From Rhodococcus sp. Leaf278 (GTDB lineage Bacteria; Actinomycetota; Actinomycetes; Mycobacteriales; Mycobacteriaceae): DNA of 64,000 nucleotides. The number at the start of each line of letters is the position of its first letter. Within the stretch, counting starts at the first letter, position 1. Under the pieces are notes generated by a model. That model ran no database searches. It saw nothing but the letters and a program-made list of their open reading frames with translations, and was not told the origin of the DNA. Where the stretch lies: NCBI RefSeq assembly GCF_001426085.1, contig NZ_LMRR01000007.1:143903-207902 (forward strand). Reading direction: 5' to 3'. Shown here piece after piece: positions 44,041 through 53,060 of the stretch. A program made the translations under genes and the position numbers.

Positions 44041-45882
44041 ATGACCCAAACCATCGAGCCGATCGAGATCACCAGCACGCGCAGTCCTCAGGAGCGGGTC
44101 GACGCCTGGCTGTCGAAGTTCGAGGAGGCCCTGGTCGAACGTGATATTCCTCGCGTGGCCGGCATGTTCGCCGTCAGTAGCTTCTGGCGTGATCTCGTCA
44201 CCTTCACCTGGAATCTCAAGACCGTCGAAGGCCGTGACGGCGTCAGCGACATGCTCTCCGAGCGGCTCGACGACACCGATCCGACGGGCTTTCACACCAC
44301 CGAGGTCCCCGACGAAGCCGATGGCGTCGTCTCCGCCTGGATCGAGTTCGAGACCGCAACGAGCCGCGGCAAGGGGCATCTGCGCTTGACGACGGACGCC
44401 GACACCGGCGACGACGTGGCCTGGACTCTGCTGACGACCATGCAGGAGCTCAAGGGGCACGAGGAGCGCCAGGGTGCATCACGCATCAAGGGCGCGGTGC
44501 ACGGCTCGAACGCCGATACCCAGAACTGGGCCGAGAAGAAGGAGATCGAGGAGAACGAGCTCGGCTACAGCGTGCAGCCGTACGCCCTCGTGATCGGCGG
44601 GGGTCAGGGCGGCATCGCGTTGGGAGCTCGGTTCCGGCAGCTGGGTGTGCCGGCGATCGTCGTCGACCGCGCCGAACGCCCCGGCGATCAGTGGCGGGGA
44701 CGATACAAGTCGTTGTGCCTGCACGATCCGGTCTGGTACGACCACCTCCCGTACCTGCCGTTCCCGCCGAACTGGCCGGTGTTCGCGCCGAAGGACAAGA
44801 TCGGCGATTGGCTCGAGATGTACACGAAGGTCATGGAAGTGCCGTACTGGAGCAAGACCACGGCCAAGTCCGCCACCTACGACGAGGCGGCGAAGGAGTG
44901 GACAGTCGTCGTCGACCGTGACGGCGAGGAAGTGATCCTGCGGCCCAAGCAGTTGGTGATGGCCACCGGAATGTCGGGCAAGAAGAACGTGCCCAACTTC
45001 CCCGGCATGGACGAATTCGAGGGCGAGCAGCATCATTCCAGCGAGCACCCCGGTCCCGACGCCTATGTCGGCAAGCGCGTGGTGGTCGTCGGTTCCAACA
45101 ACTCCGCGCACGACATCTGCAAGGCCCTGTACGAGACGGGCGTCGACGTCACGATGTTGCAGCGTTCGTCGACGCACATCGTCAAGTCCGATTCGCTGTG
45201 TGAGATCGCACTCGGCGATCTGTACTCCGAAAGAGCCGTCGAATCCGGAATGACTACGGCCAAAGCCGATCTCACGTTTGCTTCGCTGCCGTACCGGATC
45301 ATGCACGAGTTCCAGATCCCGGTGTATCAGCAGATCGCGGAGCAGGACAAGGACTTCTACGATCGGCTCGAGAAGGCCGGGTTCCAACACGACTTCGGCG
45401 ACGACGGTTCGGGGCTGTTCATGAAATACCTACGTCGCGGCTCGGGCTACTACATCGACGTCGGCGCATCCGAGCTCGTCGCGGACGGCAAGATCAAACT
45501 CGTTGCCGGACAGGTGGAGCGGATCAGCAAGACCGGCGTCGTACTCGACGACGGCACCGAGCTGCCCGCCGACCTCATCGTCTACGCCACCGGCTACGGC
45601 TCGATGAACGGTTGGGTCGCGGATCTCATCGACCAGGAGACCGCGGACAAGGTCGGCAAGTGCTGGGGCCTTGGATCGGACACGACCAAGGATCCCGGGC
45701 CATGGGAAGGCGAGCAGCGCAACATGTGGAAGCCGACGCAGCAGGAGAACTTCTGGTTCCACGGCGGCAATCTGCATCAGTCACGGCACTATTCGCTGTA
45801 CCTGGCCCTGCAGATCAAGGCGCGCTACGAGGGCATCGACACCCCGGTCTACGGGCTGCAGGAGGTGCATCACCTGCGGTGA
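44041..45882 (+). CDS. Flavin monooxygenase with N-terminal NTF2-like domain
   Basis: A 613-aa protein. Residues about 10-140 form an NTF2-like domain, and the rest is a class B type flavin monooxygenase with the FAD motif GGGQGG (from Gly186) and the NADPH motif VVVGSNNSAHD (Gly351). It is annotated in relatives as FMO/indole-pyruvate-like monooxygenase. Substrate unknown; ketone or carbonyl oxidation would fit its place next to acetoin genes (inference). The ATG has GAGGAG 6 nt upstream. A strong hairpin follows the gene. Confidence 0.87.
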   Translation: MTQTIEPIEITSTRSPQERVDAWLSKFEEALVERDIPRVAGMFAVSSFWRDLVTFTWNLKTVEGRDGVSDMLSERLDDTDPTGFHTTEVPDEADGVVSAWIEFETATSRGKGHLRLTTDADTGDDVAWTLLTTMQELKGHEERQGASRIKGAVHGSNADTQNWAEKKEIEENELGYSVQPYALVIGGGQGGIALGARFRQLGVPAIVVDRAERPGDQWRGRYKSLCLHDPVWYDHLPYLPFPPNWPVFAPKDKIGDWLEMYTKVMEVPYWSKTTAKSATYDEAAKEWTVVVDRDGEEVILRPKQLVMATGMSGKKNVPNFPGMDEFEGEQHHSSEHPGPDAYVGKRVVVVGSNNSAHDICKALYETGVDVTMLQRSSTHIVKSDSLCEIALGDLYSERAVESGMTTAKADLTFASLPYRIMHEFQIPVYQQIAEQDKDFYDRLEKAGFQHDFGDDGSGLFMKYLRRGSGYYIDVGASELVADGKIKLVAGQVERISKTGVVLDDGTELPADLIVYATGYGSMNGWVADLIDQETADKVGKCWGLGSDTTKDPGPWEGEQRNMWKPTQQENFWFHGGNLHQSRHYSLYLALQIKARYEGIDTPVYGLQEVHHLR

Positions 45883-45925
45883 CCCATGTGCACGGAACTT
45901 CTTAGCCTGCTACGAAATTCGGAGT

Positions 45926-45952
45926 GGAGCCTGCGGAACGACCGCAGGCTCC
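45926..45952. terminator. Bidirectional hairpin terminator
   Basis: GGAGCCTGCGG (45926-45936) and CCGCAGGCTCC (45942-45952) form a perfect 11-bp stem with a 5-nt loop, between the convergent monooxygenase and NDH-2 genes. Confidence 0.75.
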
Positions 45953-45975
45953 GCGTGCACATGCGGCGCAGCGCT

Positions 45976-47340
45976 CTACTCGTAGAGATCGATTGCCTGA
46001 GCCTTCTTGATCAACGCGTCCTCGGATCGCACCTGGGCAAGATTGACGACCCGGGTCGGCAGCACCGAGGCGTACAGCCAATCCGTCGCCACCCGCACTC
46101 GTGCCGACACCGTGGGCAACGCGTACAGGTGGTAGCCGCGTGCGACGAACTTCGCTACCGGACCGGTCAACGGAATGCCGAGAGGCTTTGCGACACCGTC
46201 GAATCCACCGAGATCGGCAACGAGTCCCAGATCCGTGTGCTTGTACGGACGCGCCTGCCCGACGCCCAGTGACGCCGCGACATTGCGGGCGACGGCCACA
46301 CCTTGACGCTGGGCGTGCTGCGCCGTCGGCGGTGTCGGCTTCGAGGGATCGGCGGCGAGGTCCGGGACTGCCGCTGCATCGCCGATCGCCCAGACATCCG
46401 TTACCCCAGGAACGGTCATGTCGGCACCCACGGCCAGGCGGCCGCGGTCGGTGGGCAGGCCCAACTTCGCGATGAGCGGGCTCGCCGCCACACCGGCTCC
46501 CCAGACGAGAGTGCGCGACGGGATGACCTCGTCGTCGGTGAGCGTCACCGACGTGGCCGTGGCCGATGCCACCGACACCCCCAGCCGAACATCGACACCG
46601 CGCTCCGCCAGCACTGCGAGCGCTTCCTTGCCCAGTCGAGCGCCCAGTTCCGGCAGTACCGCGTCGGCCACGTCGACGAGCACCCAACGCACCTCGTCGG
46701 GATCGACACTCGCCCAGCGCGACGCGATGCCGGTGACCCAATTCTGCATCTGCGCGACGAATTCGGTGCCCGTGTAACCCGCTCCCACGGCGACGACCGT
46801 CAAACGCTCGGCGCGTTCGCTCCGGCCCTCCGGGGTATCGGGCAGAGCGTCGGCCGCATCGAGCTGCGCAATTACGTGGTTGCGGATGTAGACGGCCTCG
46901 CTCAGTGTCTTGAGTCCGTACGCATGCTCGTCGACGCCCGGGATGTCGAACTGCTTGGTGACCGAACCGGGGGCAAGTATCAGCTTGTCCCATTCGAGGG
47001 TCGAGTCACCGTCCGGTCCGGTCACCGACAACTCACGGGTCTCGAAGTCGACGTTCGTAACATGCCCCAGCACCAACCTGACCCGCGGCAGGGCCTGGCG
47101 AGTCGAGACGGCGATGTCCCGCGGATCGAGGACACCGGTGGCGACCTCCGGGAGCAGCGGACTGTAGAGCAGGTAGTCGGTGGGGGCCACCAACGTCAGC
47201 ACGGCGCGATCGGGACCCAGCAGCTTCGCCAGGCGTTGCAGGGCGTTGAATCCGCCGAAACCGCCACCGACCACCACGACGCGAGCAGGCCGCGCCGGAA
47301 CCGGAGCATTCGTACCGAAACCAGGAAGGAGTCTGCGCAT
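45976..47340 (-). CDS. Type II NADH dehydrogenase (NDH-2)
   Basis: A 454-aa flavoprotein that passes electrons from NADH to menaquinone without proton pumping. FAD motif GGGFGG (from Gly25) and a second dinucleotide motif VAVGAGYTGTEF (about residue 180) are visible, with GADMTVPGVTDVWAIGDAA near the FAD end and a C-terminal membrane-association segment. It converges with the flavin monooxygenase across a terminator. Confidence 0.9.
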   Translation of the reverse strand: MRRLLPGFGTNAPVPARPARVVVVGGGFGGFNALQRLAKLLGPDRAVLTLVAPTDYLLYSPLLPEVATGVLDPRDIAVSTRQALPRVRLVLGHVTNVDFETRELSVTGPDGDSTLEWDKLILAPGSVTKQFDIPGVDEHAYGLKTLSEAVYIRNHVIAQLDAADALPDTPEGRSERAERLTVVAVGAGYTGTEFVAQMQNWVTGIASRWASVDPDEVRWVLVDVADAVLPELGARLGKEALAVLAERGVDVRLGVSVASATATSVTLTDDEVIPSRTLVWGAGVAASPLIAKLGLPTDRGRLAVGADMTVPGVTDVWAIGDAAAVPDLAADPSKPTPPTAQHAQRQGVAVARNVAASLGVGQARPYKHTDLGLVADLGGFDGVAKPLGIPLTGPVAKFVARGYHLYALPTVSARVRVATDWLYASVLPTRVVNLAQVRSEDALIKKAQAIDLYE

Positions 47341-47403
47341 ATCCGAGATTAACCCTCCGGCGACCGGCCTCGCAGACGACGTTCGGAGGTTGTGGCAGGA
47401 AGC

Positions 47404-48879
47404 TCAGCGCACCCCGTCCCACACCTCGCGGGTAGTCGTCCGCGGGTCCAGAACGACTCCAGGCTCGTCGCCGAACATCATCACGGCGCGGTCGCTGCCG
47501 TACGAGTCCCAGCCGGGAGAGCCGTCGCGCACGAATTCGACCCATGCACGGTGCATCTCGTCGGCCACCTTCTGCGGCGGGTTGGGACCCGTGATGCGTG
47601 CGGTCTCGGGCTTGTGCAGCATGTCGAACACGAACGGAATTTCCAGTGCATGGCAGGCACCGAGAGCGCCGTCGAACAGCGTTGAGCGCCAGATGAATTC
47701 GTAGACGAAGGCATTGCCGGAGCGGGCCTCGACCAGCCGCGTGGCCGGAATGCGGAAGAACCAGTCGGTCATGACTGCGATCATCAGCTCGCCGGCCGAG
47801 GCATCGGGCAGCTGCTCGCGGTACTTCTCCAGCGCCGTGGAGTCTGCTCGGTACCCAGCGAGGACCATCTTCACGTAGTCCTCGGTGAGGTGCGAGACAA
47901 TTCCGGCGGGCACGATGAAGAACGCATGTTCCTCGCTGGTGGTTCCGATCAGCACGTCCACCTGTGCGCTCGCGCCGTCACTGATGATGCGCGAAAACGG
48001 CAGCGCTGGAACGACATCGCCGTCGATGTACGGCTCGAACGCCATGACGTTCAGGGCGAGCTCACCCCACGCACCGGTCGGGGCCTCGGCCGCGATGCGA
48101 TCGGACAGATCGCGCTGCGCGTCGACCAAGGCGTTCACCGAGACCGAACCGAGGCCGTCGACCGTCGCCTCGACGCCGAGTGCGGTCGCCAATGCCGAGG
48201 ACACCGTCGCGGCGGTCTCGGCGGTGATGACGTGGTGGCCGGCTCCGCTCTGGAGAATCGCCCGCTGGAAGAGCCCCTCGGCACGGGGCATCGACATCAG
48301 GGTGCCGACGCTCATCGCGCCCGCCGACTCTCCCGCGATGGTCACCCGGGCCGGGTCGCCGCCATAGGCCGAAATGTGGTCGCGCACCCATTCGAGGGCC
48401 GCCACCTGGTCGAGCATTCCGCGATTCGCCGGGGCACCGTCGATCAGCGCAAAACCGTCGACGCCGAGTCGGTAGTTGATCACCACGGCCACGATGCCGT
48501 CACGAGCGAAGGCTGAGCCGTCGTACGTGGGAATCGCGTTGCTGCCGTTGACGAATGCTCCACCGTGGATCCAGACGAACACCGGTGCCGAGCCGCCGAC
48601 ATCGGGGGTGAAGACGTTCACGTTCAGGCAGTCGTCGCCGGGTACCACCGGCTCACTGAGGATCTCGCTGGTCGGCGGACGGTATCCCACCTTGGGGACG
48701 GTGGCCCCCAGCTCGAGTGCGTCGCGCACTCCGTCCCAGGTGGGCGGCAGCGACGGAGCCTGAAATCGGCGGGGTCCGAACGGAGCCTCGGCGTACGGCA
48801 CTCCGAGAAACGAGGTGACGCCTGCGCCGGTCCGACCGCGAACCTGGCCCTGAGGTGTATCGACGGTGATCGTGTCCAT
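47404..48879 (-). CDS. Carboxylesterase/lipase family (type B)
   Basis: A 491-aa alpha/beta hydrolase with the nucleophile elbow GESAG (about residue 185), the oxyanion loop WIHGGAFVNGS, the EDCLxxNVF-type segment DDCLNVNVFTP, and a catalytic His in the GACHALEIPFVFD segment. It should hydrolyse carboxylic esters. No signal peptide is seen, so the protein is probably cytoplasmic. It lies 57 bp after the aldo/keto reductase gene on the same strand. Confidence 0.9.
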   Translation of the reverse strand: MDTITVDTPQGQVRGRTGAGVTSFLGVPYAEAPFGPRRFQAPSLPPTWDGVRDALELGATVPKVGYRPPTSEILSEPVVPGDDCLNVNVFTPDVGGSAPVFVWIHGGAFVNGSNAIPTYDGSAFARDGIVAVVINYRLGVDGFALIDGAPANRGMLDQVAALEWVRDHISAYGGDPARVTIAGESAGAMSVGTLMSMPRAEGLFQRAILQSGAGHHVITAETAATVSSALATALGVEATVDGLGSVSVNALVDAQRDLSDRIAAEAPTGAWGELALNVMAFEPYIDGDVVPALPFSRIISDGASAQVDVLIGTTSEEHAFFIVPAGIVSHLTEDYVKMVLAGYRADSTALEKYREQLPDASAGELMIAVMTDWFFRIPATRLVEARSGNAFVYEFIWRSTLFDGALGACHALEIPFVFDMLHKPETARITGPNPPQKVADEMHRAWVEFVRDGSPGWDSYGSDRAVMMFGDEPGVVLDPRTTTREVWDGVR

Positions 48880-48936
48880 ACGTCCTTATTACCCTGTTCG
48901 CTTCACCTTGTCGGTCGGACCGGCAACTTCGAGTGC

Positions 48937-49941
48937 TCAGACCAGGCGTGCCTCGGGCGAGCCCGTCTTGCCGGCGTCGCGCTCGACCGAATCACCGAGC
49001 GCCTCGTCGATCTTCGCGAGAACGTCGGCGTCGAGGGTAACCTCCGAGGCCTTGATGTTCTCGGCGATCTGCTCCGGCCGTGAGGCCCCGACCAGCGCGG
49101 CGGCGATGTTGTCGTTGGCCAGCACCCACGCAACAGCCAACTGCGCCATGGTGATTCCCAGATCGTCGGCGATCGGCTTCAGCTGCTGCACCCGGGTGAG
49201 CGTCTGATCGTCGAGGTAGCGGGCGATCATCTTGTCGCCGCCCTTGTCGTCCTTGGCGCGAGAGCCGTCGGGCAAAGGCTGACCGGGGAGGTACTTTCCG
49301 GTGAGCACGCCCTGGGCGATTGGCGACCACACGATCTGCGAGATGCCCAGTTCCTTCGACGTCGGGATCACCTGATCCTCGATGACGCGCCACAGCGCGG
49401 AGTACTGCGGCTGGTTCGAGATGATCGAGAAGCCGTTCTGACGGGCGAGTTCCTGCCCTGCACGCAGTTGATCGGCGGTCCATTCCGAGACGCCGATGTA
49501 GAGCGCCTTGCCCTGGCGGACGACGTCACCGAAGGCGGCGATGGTCTCTTCGAGCGGAGTCTCGACGTCGTACCGATGCGCCTGGTAGAGGTCTACGTAA
49601 TCGGTGCCGAGGCGACGCAGTGAAGCGTCGATTCCTTCGAGGATGTGCTTGCGTGAGAGTCCGGTGTCGTTGGGGCCCTTGGGTCCGACCGGGAAGTAGA
49701 CCTTGGTGAAGATCTCGAGCGATTCCCGACGCTCACCCTTCAGCGCGTCGCCCAGGACCGTCTCGGCCGCTCCGTTGGCGTAGACGTCGGCGGTGTCGAA
49801 GGTGGTGATGCCCGCATCGAGGGCCGCGCGTACGCACTGGGTGGCGATATCGTTCTCCACCTGCGATCCGTGCGTCAACCAGTTGCCGTAGGTGATCTCC
49901 GAGATCTTCAGTCCGCTGTTTCCGAGGTATCTGTAAGCCAT
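48937..49941 (-). CDS. Aldo/keto reductase
   Basis: A 334-aa (beta/alpha)8 NADPH oxidoreductase. The catalytic tetrad fits FDTADVYANGAAETVLG (Asp, Tyr), EIFTKVYF (Lys) and DLYQAHRYD (His). It resembles the AKR11/Kv-beta-like group, with LxxLGxD-type segments and the C-terminal VIVGASRPEQIAEN-like cofactor motif (ALVGASRPEQIAEN). Substrate unknown. It starts 23 bp after the membrane protein gene ends. Confidence 0.9.
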   Translation of the reverse strand: MAYRYLGNSGLKISEITYGNWLTHGSQVENDIATQCVRAALDAGITTFDTADVYANGAAETVLGDALKGERRESLEIFTKVYFPVGPKGPNDTGLSRKHILEGIDASLRRLGTDYVDLYQAHRYDVETPLEETIAAFGDVVRQGKALYIGVSEWTADQLRAGQELARQNGFSIISNQPQYSALWRVIEDQVIPTSKELGISQIVWSPIAQGVLTGKYLPGQPLPDGSRAKDDKGGDKMIARYLDDQTLTRVQQLKPIADDLGITMAQLAVAWVLANDNIAAALVGASRPEQIAENIKASEVTLDADVLAKIDEALGDSVERDAGKTGSPEARLV

Positions 49942-49964
49942 GTAAGAAAACGGTACTCCGGTGG

Positions 49965-51212
49965 CTAATTCGGTAGTGGCCGACGACCGAGGAACCGAGT
50001 CCCGACGCCGGCGAGGACCACAATCGCAACGGCCGCGCCGGTCGAGAGCCACAGATCGGTGCCGGGCGAGAACGTACTGGTATCGATCGTGGTCAGCGGC
50101 GTGTAGGCCGTCCAACCGTACGTGACGACCATCGGCACCGTGATCGCCACCGGCACCGCGAGGCCCAGGGTAAGAGCCGTGGGTGTTGCGGGCGTGGCCG
50201 ACGTGCACGCCACGTACAGGTAGGCCGCAGCGGCCGGGAAGATCAGCAGACTTGCCGCGTAGTTCACGTTGTCGAGCGGCTGGGACTCGAACAGTCCGGT
50301 CACACAGACCACGGCAAGGATCCCGAAGCCTACGACAGGGCGACCCCACCGCACTCCGAGCGCACCTCCCACTGCTACTGCGACCGCGGTGACGGCCACG
50401 AGCCCGAGTGTCCAGACTCCGTCCGACACCTCGATGCCCACCCCGGCGGTGGTGGTCGACGTGATCAGCACAGCCGTCCCGGCGAGAATCATGATGCCGC
50501 CTCGCCCTGGCAACAGAGCCGCGGCACCGAACAACACCGGTACGACGAGAATTGCGAAGTACCACCGACCGACGAAACCGTACTGGCTCTCGAAGATGCT
50601 GTGCCCGAACAGTACGGCGAGTAAGAGGCCGCCGATCGAGACCAGCAGTATCGCCCCGACTGTTCGCCCGCTCCGTTCGGGTGGCGCATTCTTTTCCCCG
50701 CGGTCTTTTCGCGCTGACCAGGCCACTGCCAGCACCACCACTAGACAGAGCACCGGAACGATCACCGGTGTACCGATGTCGGATTCGGTGAGGTAGTCGG
50801 CGTAGCGCCGCGGGATACCTGGGGATTGCAAAGCCTCGACCGCGCCTGCACTGAGCAGTCCGAGAAGGAACGACCCGATCAGCAGCGCCTCTCGAATTCG
50901 CGCACCGTTCGCTCGTACTGCACTGCAACCCAACAGAACTCCACCTGCCACCATCTCGGCGAGGTGAGACGGCATCAGGAGTGCTGTCACCCCGGCGACA
51001 ACGGCGGCGGCGATGGACAGCCCCACCAGAATACTGCGTCGACGCACGACCATCGCCAGCACGGACGCCGCGATCACTGCCACCGCAACTCCCCCACCGC
51101 CGCTGAAGAACACCACCGAAACGAAGCTGGTGTCACCGAAGACGTCGCCCCCATTGGATTGCGACAACAGTCCGGCGAGCAGTCCTGAGAGCAGTATCGA
51201 AAGAGCAGCCAT
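49965..51212 (-). CDS. Polytopic membrane protein, unknown
   Basis: A 415-aa protein with about ten to eleven membrane helices separated by short loops and no recognised transport or enzymatic motif. It begins 7 bp after the MarR stop. The MarR/DJ-1 pair upstream is likely in the same transcript. Ala/Val/Gly/Ser composition is typical of actinobacterial membrane proteins. Confidence 0.65.
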   Translation of the reverse strand: MAALSILLSGLLAGLLSQSNGGDVFGDTSFVSVVFFSGGGGVAVAVIAASVLAMVVRRRSILVGLSIAAAVVAGVTALLMPSHLAEMVAGGVLLGCSAVRANGARIREALLIGSFLLGLLSAGAVEALQSPGIPRRYADYLTESDIGTPVIVPVLCLVVVLAVAWSARKDRGEKNAPPERSGRTVGAILLVSIGGLLLAVLFGHSIFESQYGFVGRWYFAILVVPVLFGAAALLPGRGGIMILAGTAVLITSTTTAGVGIEVSDGVWTLGLVAVTAVAVAVGGALGVRWGRPVVGFGILAVVCVTGLFESQPLDNVNYAASLLIFPAAAAYLYVACTSATPATPTALTLGLAVPVAITVPMVVTYGWTAYTPLTTIDTSTFSPGTDLWLSTGAAVAIVVLAGVGTRFLGRRPLPN

Positions 51213-51219
51213 GCCCGAA

Positions 51220-51684
51220 TTATGCACTGCCGCCGCGGTAGTCACGAGATGCCGCGAGTATTTTGCCCAGGGTTGCCGCGAAGGCCTGCAGTTCGCCCTC
51301 TCCCACAGCGACTCCCACGGCGTCGGACCACGCGTGTTGTGCATCCCGCAGCTCCGTGACGGTGTCGCGACCCTTTGGGGTGGGTTCCAACAATTTCGCG
51401 CGCTTGTGGTTCGGGTTGTCGACGTATACGGCCCAGCCTTTGTCCACCAACAGATTTGCGGTGCGCTGCACGCTCTGCCTCGCCAACCCCAGGCCGACGC
51501 GGCGCGCGATGTCGGCTACCGACAGCGGCTCGTCGAGGGTCGCTCCCAGCACCTGCCACCACGCCGGCGTCAGACCTGTCGGCTCGGTGATGTCCTGTGC
51601 TGCAGCGAGAAATTCGCCGTTGAGCTCGAATACGGGAAGCACCAGAGCCGTCAGCGCGTCACCCTCCGGCGTGCGTTTTTTCAT
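51220..51684 (-). CDS. MarR family regulator of the DJ-1 operon
   Basis: A 154-aa MarR repressor with the winged helix LSVADIARRVGLGLARQSVQRTANLLVDKGWAVYVDNPNHKRAKLL. The ATG at 51684 overlaps the stop of the DJ-1/PfpI gene (ATGA). Two perfect ATTGACA-N6-TGTCAAT palindromes just upstream of the DJ-1 gene are the probable binding sites, so it would control its own operon. Extensions upstream would run through the DJ-1 gene and are rejected. Confidence 0.88.
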   Translation of the reverse strand: MKKRTPEGDALTALVLPVFELNGEFLAAAQDITEPTGLTPAWWQVLGATLDEPLSVADIARRVGLGLARQSVQRTANLLVDKGWAVYVDNPNHKRAKLLEPTPKGRDTVTELRDAQHAWSDAVGVAVGEGELQAFAATLGKILAASRDYRGGSA

Positions 51685-52280
51685 GCTCCGGCGAGTTGCT
51701 CGTAGTACTTGCGTTCCCCCGTCGTGTACAGGCCGTACCAGGCGTCGACGACGGGTTGCGGAAACACGTTCAGTCGCTCGAACACCAGCTTCGCGAATTC
51801 GATCGGTGCCGTCGCGCCCGCGGTGATCACGGTGCCGTCGGACACCGCCTTCTCGTCTCGATATTGCTCCGAACCACGGTATTCGACTGCCTGCGTGAGG
51901 AACTCGGCGGCATTCGAGGTATGCGGACGGTCGTCGAGCAGTCCGGTTCGAGCCAAACCGTATGTCGCACCGCAGATCGCCGCGACAAGAGTTCCGGACG
52001 CGACGAGTCGGGCGGCGAGCTTCAAGACGGTCTCGTGCCCGGATTCCCAACTGCCCGCACCGGGCAGAATCAAGGCGTCGAGTGTCGGCAGGTCGGCCAA
52101 GCCTACGTCGGGAGTGATGCGCAATCCTCCCATCGTCGTGACGGCCTGCCCCGTCTCCGAGGCCACGATCAACCGATTGGCATTCGGGTCCTGTTCACGG
52201 GCCATGGCCAAGCCTGCAGTGAGGTACCCGTACTCCCAGTCGGCCATGGTGTCGGTGGCATACAGCGCAATGGTGGTCAT
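51681..52280 (-). CDS. DJ-1/PfpI family protein
   Basis: A 199-aa class I glutamine amidotransferase-like protein with the nucleophile Cys103 in AAICGATYGLA and an acidic residue Glu16 in DWEYGYL, as in DJ-1/PfpI proteins. Members act as chaperones, glyoxalases or proteases; which applies here is unclear. It leads an operon with the MarR gene and is preceded by two operator palindromes. Confidence 0.88.
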   Translation of the reverse strand: MTTIALYATDTMADWEYGYLTAGLAMAREQDPNANRLIVASETGQAVTTMGGLRITPDVGLADLPTLDALILPGAGSWESGHETVLKLAARLVASGTLVAAICGATYGLARTGLLDDRPHTSNAAEFLTQAVEYRGSEQYRDEKAVSDGTVITAGATAPIEFAKLVFERLNVFPQPVVDAWYGLYTTGERKYYEQLAGA

Positions 52281-52298
52281 CGGAACGTCCTCGCATCG

Positions 52299-52347
52299 AT
52301 TGACAGGATGCTGTCAATCATCACCCCATTGACAGCAGGCTGTCAAT
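52299..52347. promoter_or_regulatory. Twin MarR operators ATTGACA-N6-TGTCAAT
   Basis: Two exact palindromes of the same type, at 52299-52318 and 52328-52347, are centred 29 bp apart upstream of the DJ-1 gene. The second reaches 27 bp into the 3' end of the uridine kinase gene. The fit to a MarR dimer site is good, and two copies suggest cooperative binding. Confidence 0.8.
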
Positions 52348-52965
52348 ACTCGGCAGCACTCGAGTTGCTCGGGCGCGCGGCTCCACCTCGTCCAGATAGA
52401 TTCGGCATGCTGCGTGATAGCGCCGGTCGAAGGCCATACCCGCGGCTTCCTCACCGCCCAGCGCATTCGCATCCCTGACTGCTCCGCGCGCCCGTGCGAC
52501 GTCCATCGGAGTGTCGATGAAGACGGTGTAGTCCCAGTAGTCAGGCAGCGGTGGCCGGTGCAGAAATGTTCCGTCCACTACGACGATCGCATCGGTAGGC
52601 ACCGGCTCGAGCGGATCATCCACCGGCTCGTCCGTGGCCAGATCGATGATCCGACGCCGAATTTCGCTACTTCCGTTCGGCCCCAACGGAATCAGTACAT
52701 GTGTACACAACGCGTCGAAGTCGTATGCGTCCCGGTAGTAGCCGGCAGCCGACGCCCGCCCTTGCCGATACCGATGTTCACGCCGGTGATGAAAACCGTC
52801 CATTGTCACATGAATCGCCGGACGACCCTGCGCTGCAATGGCATTCACCAGCCACCGCGCACAGGTCGACTTTCCCGATGCCGTCACCCCGTCGATCGCC
52901 ACTCGTAGCGGGTGCCCCAGATCTCGGGAGATCACGTCCCGCACCATGTCGTCACCGATGCCCAT
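52321..52965 (-). CDS. Uridine kinase-like P-loop kinase
   Basis: A 214-aa nucleoside kinase-like protein with the Walker A motif GVTASGKS (residues 26-33), a DGFHHRR substrate motif, and YYRDAYDFDAL and VFIDTPMDVARARGAVRD segments of the uridine kinase family. ATG 52965 gives the usual short N-terminus. It is divergent from an ArsR gene; the DJ-1 operator region overlaps its 3' end. Confidence 0.8.
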   Translation of the reverse strand: MGIGDDMVRDVISRDLGHPLRVAIDGVTASGKSTCARWLVNAIAAQGRPAIHVTMDGFHHRREHRYRQGRASAAGYYRDAYDFDALCTHVLIPLGPNGSSEIRRRIIDLATDEPVDDPLEPVPTDAIVVVDGTFLHRPPLPDYWDYTVFIDTPMDVARARGAVRDANALGGEEAAGMAFDRRYHAACRIYLDEVEPRARATRVLPSIDSLLSMG

Positions 52966-52992
52966 CCGACGAGGGTAGGCCAAGGGGACTAC

Positions 52993-53008
52993 TCAACCAA
53001 ATGGTTGA
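52993..53008. promoter_or_regulatory. ArsR-type operator palindrome
   Basis: TCAACCA-AA-TGGTTGA is a perfect palindrome between the uridine kinase and ArsR genes, 53 bp before the ArsR start. It is of the kind found before ArsR/SRPBCC pairs. Confidence 0.7.
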
Positions 53009-53060
53009 CTACGCACGTTACGCGGCTTACGCTCGGCTTCATCGAGGAAGCGAGGAGCCG

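Noticed and set aside
45886..46272. Plus-strand open frame after the flavin monooxygenase
   Set aside because: It crosses the terminator hairpin and lies opposite the NDH-2 3' end; no ribosome site.
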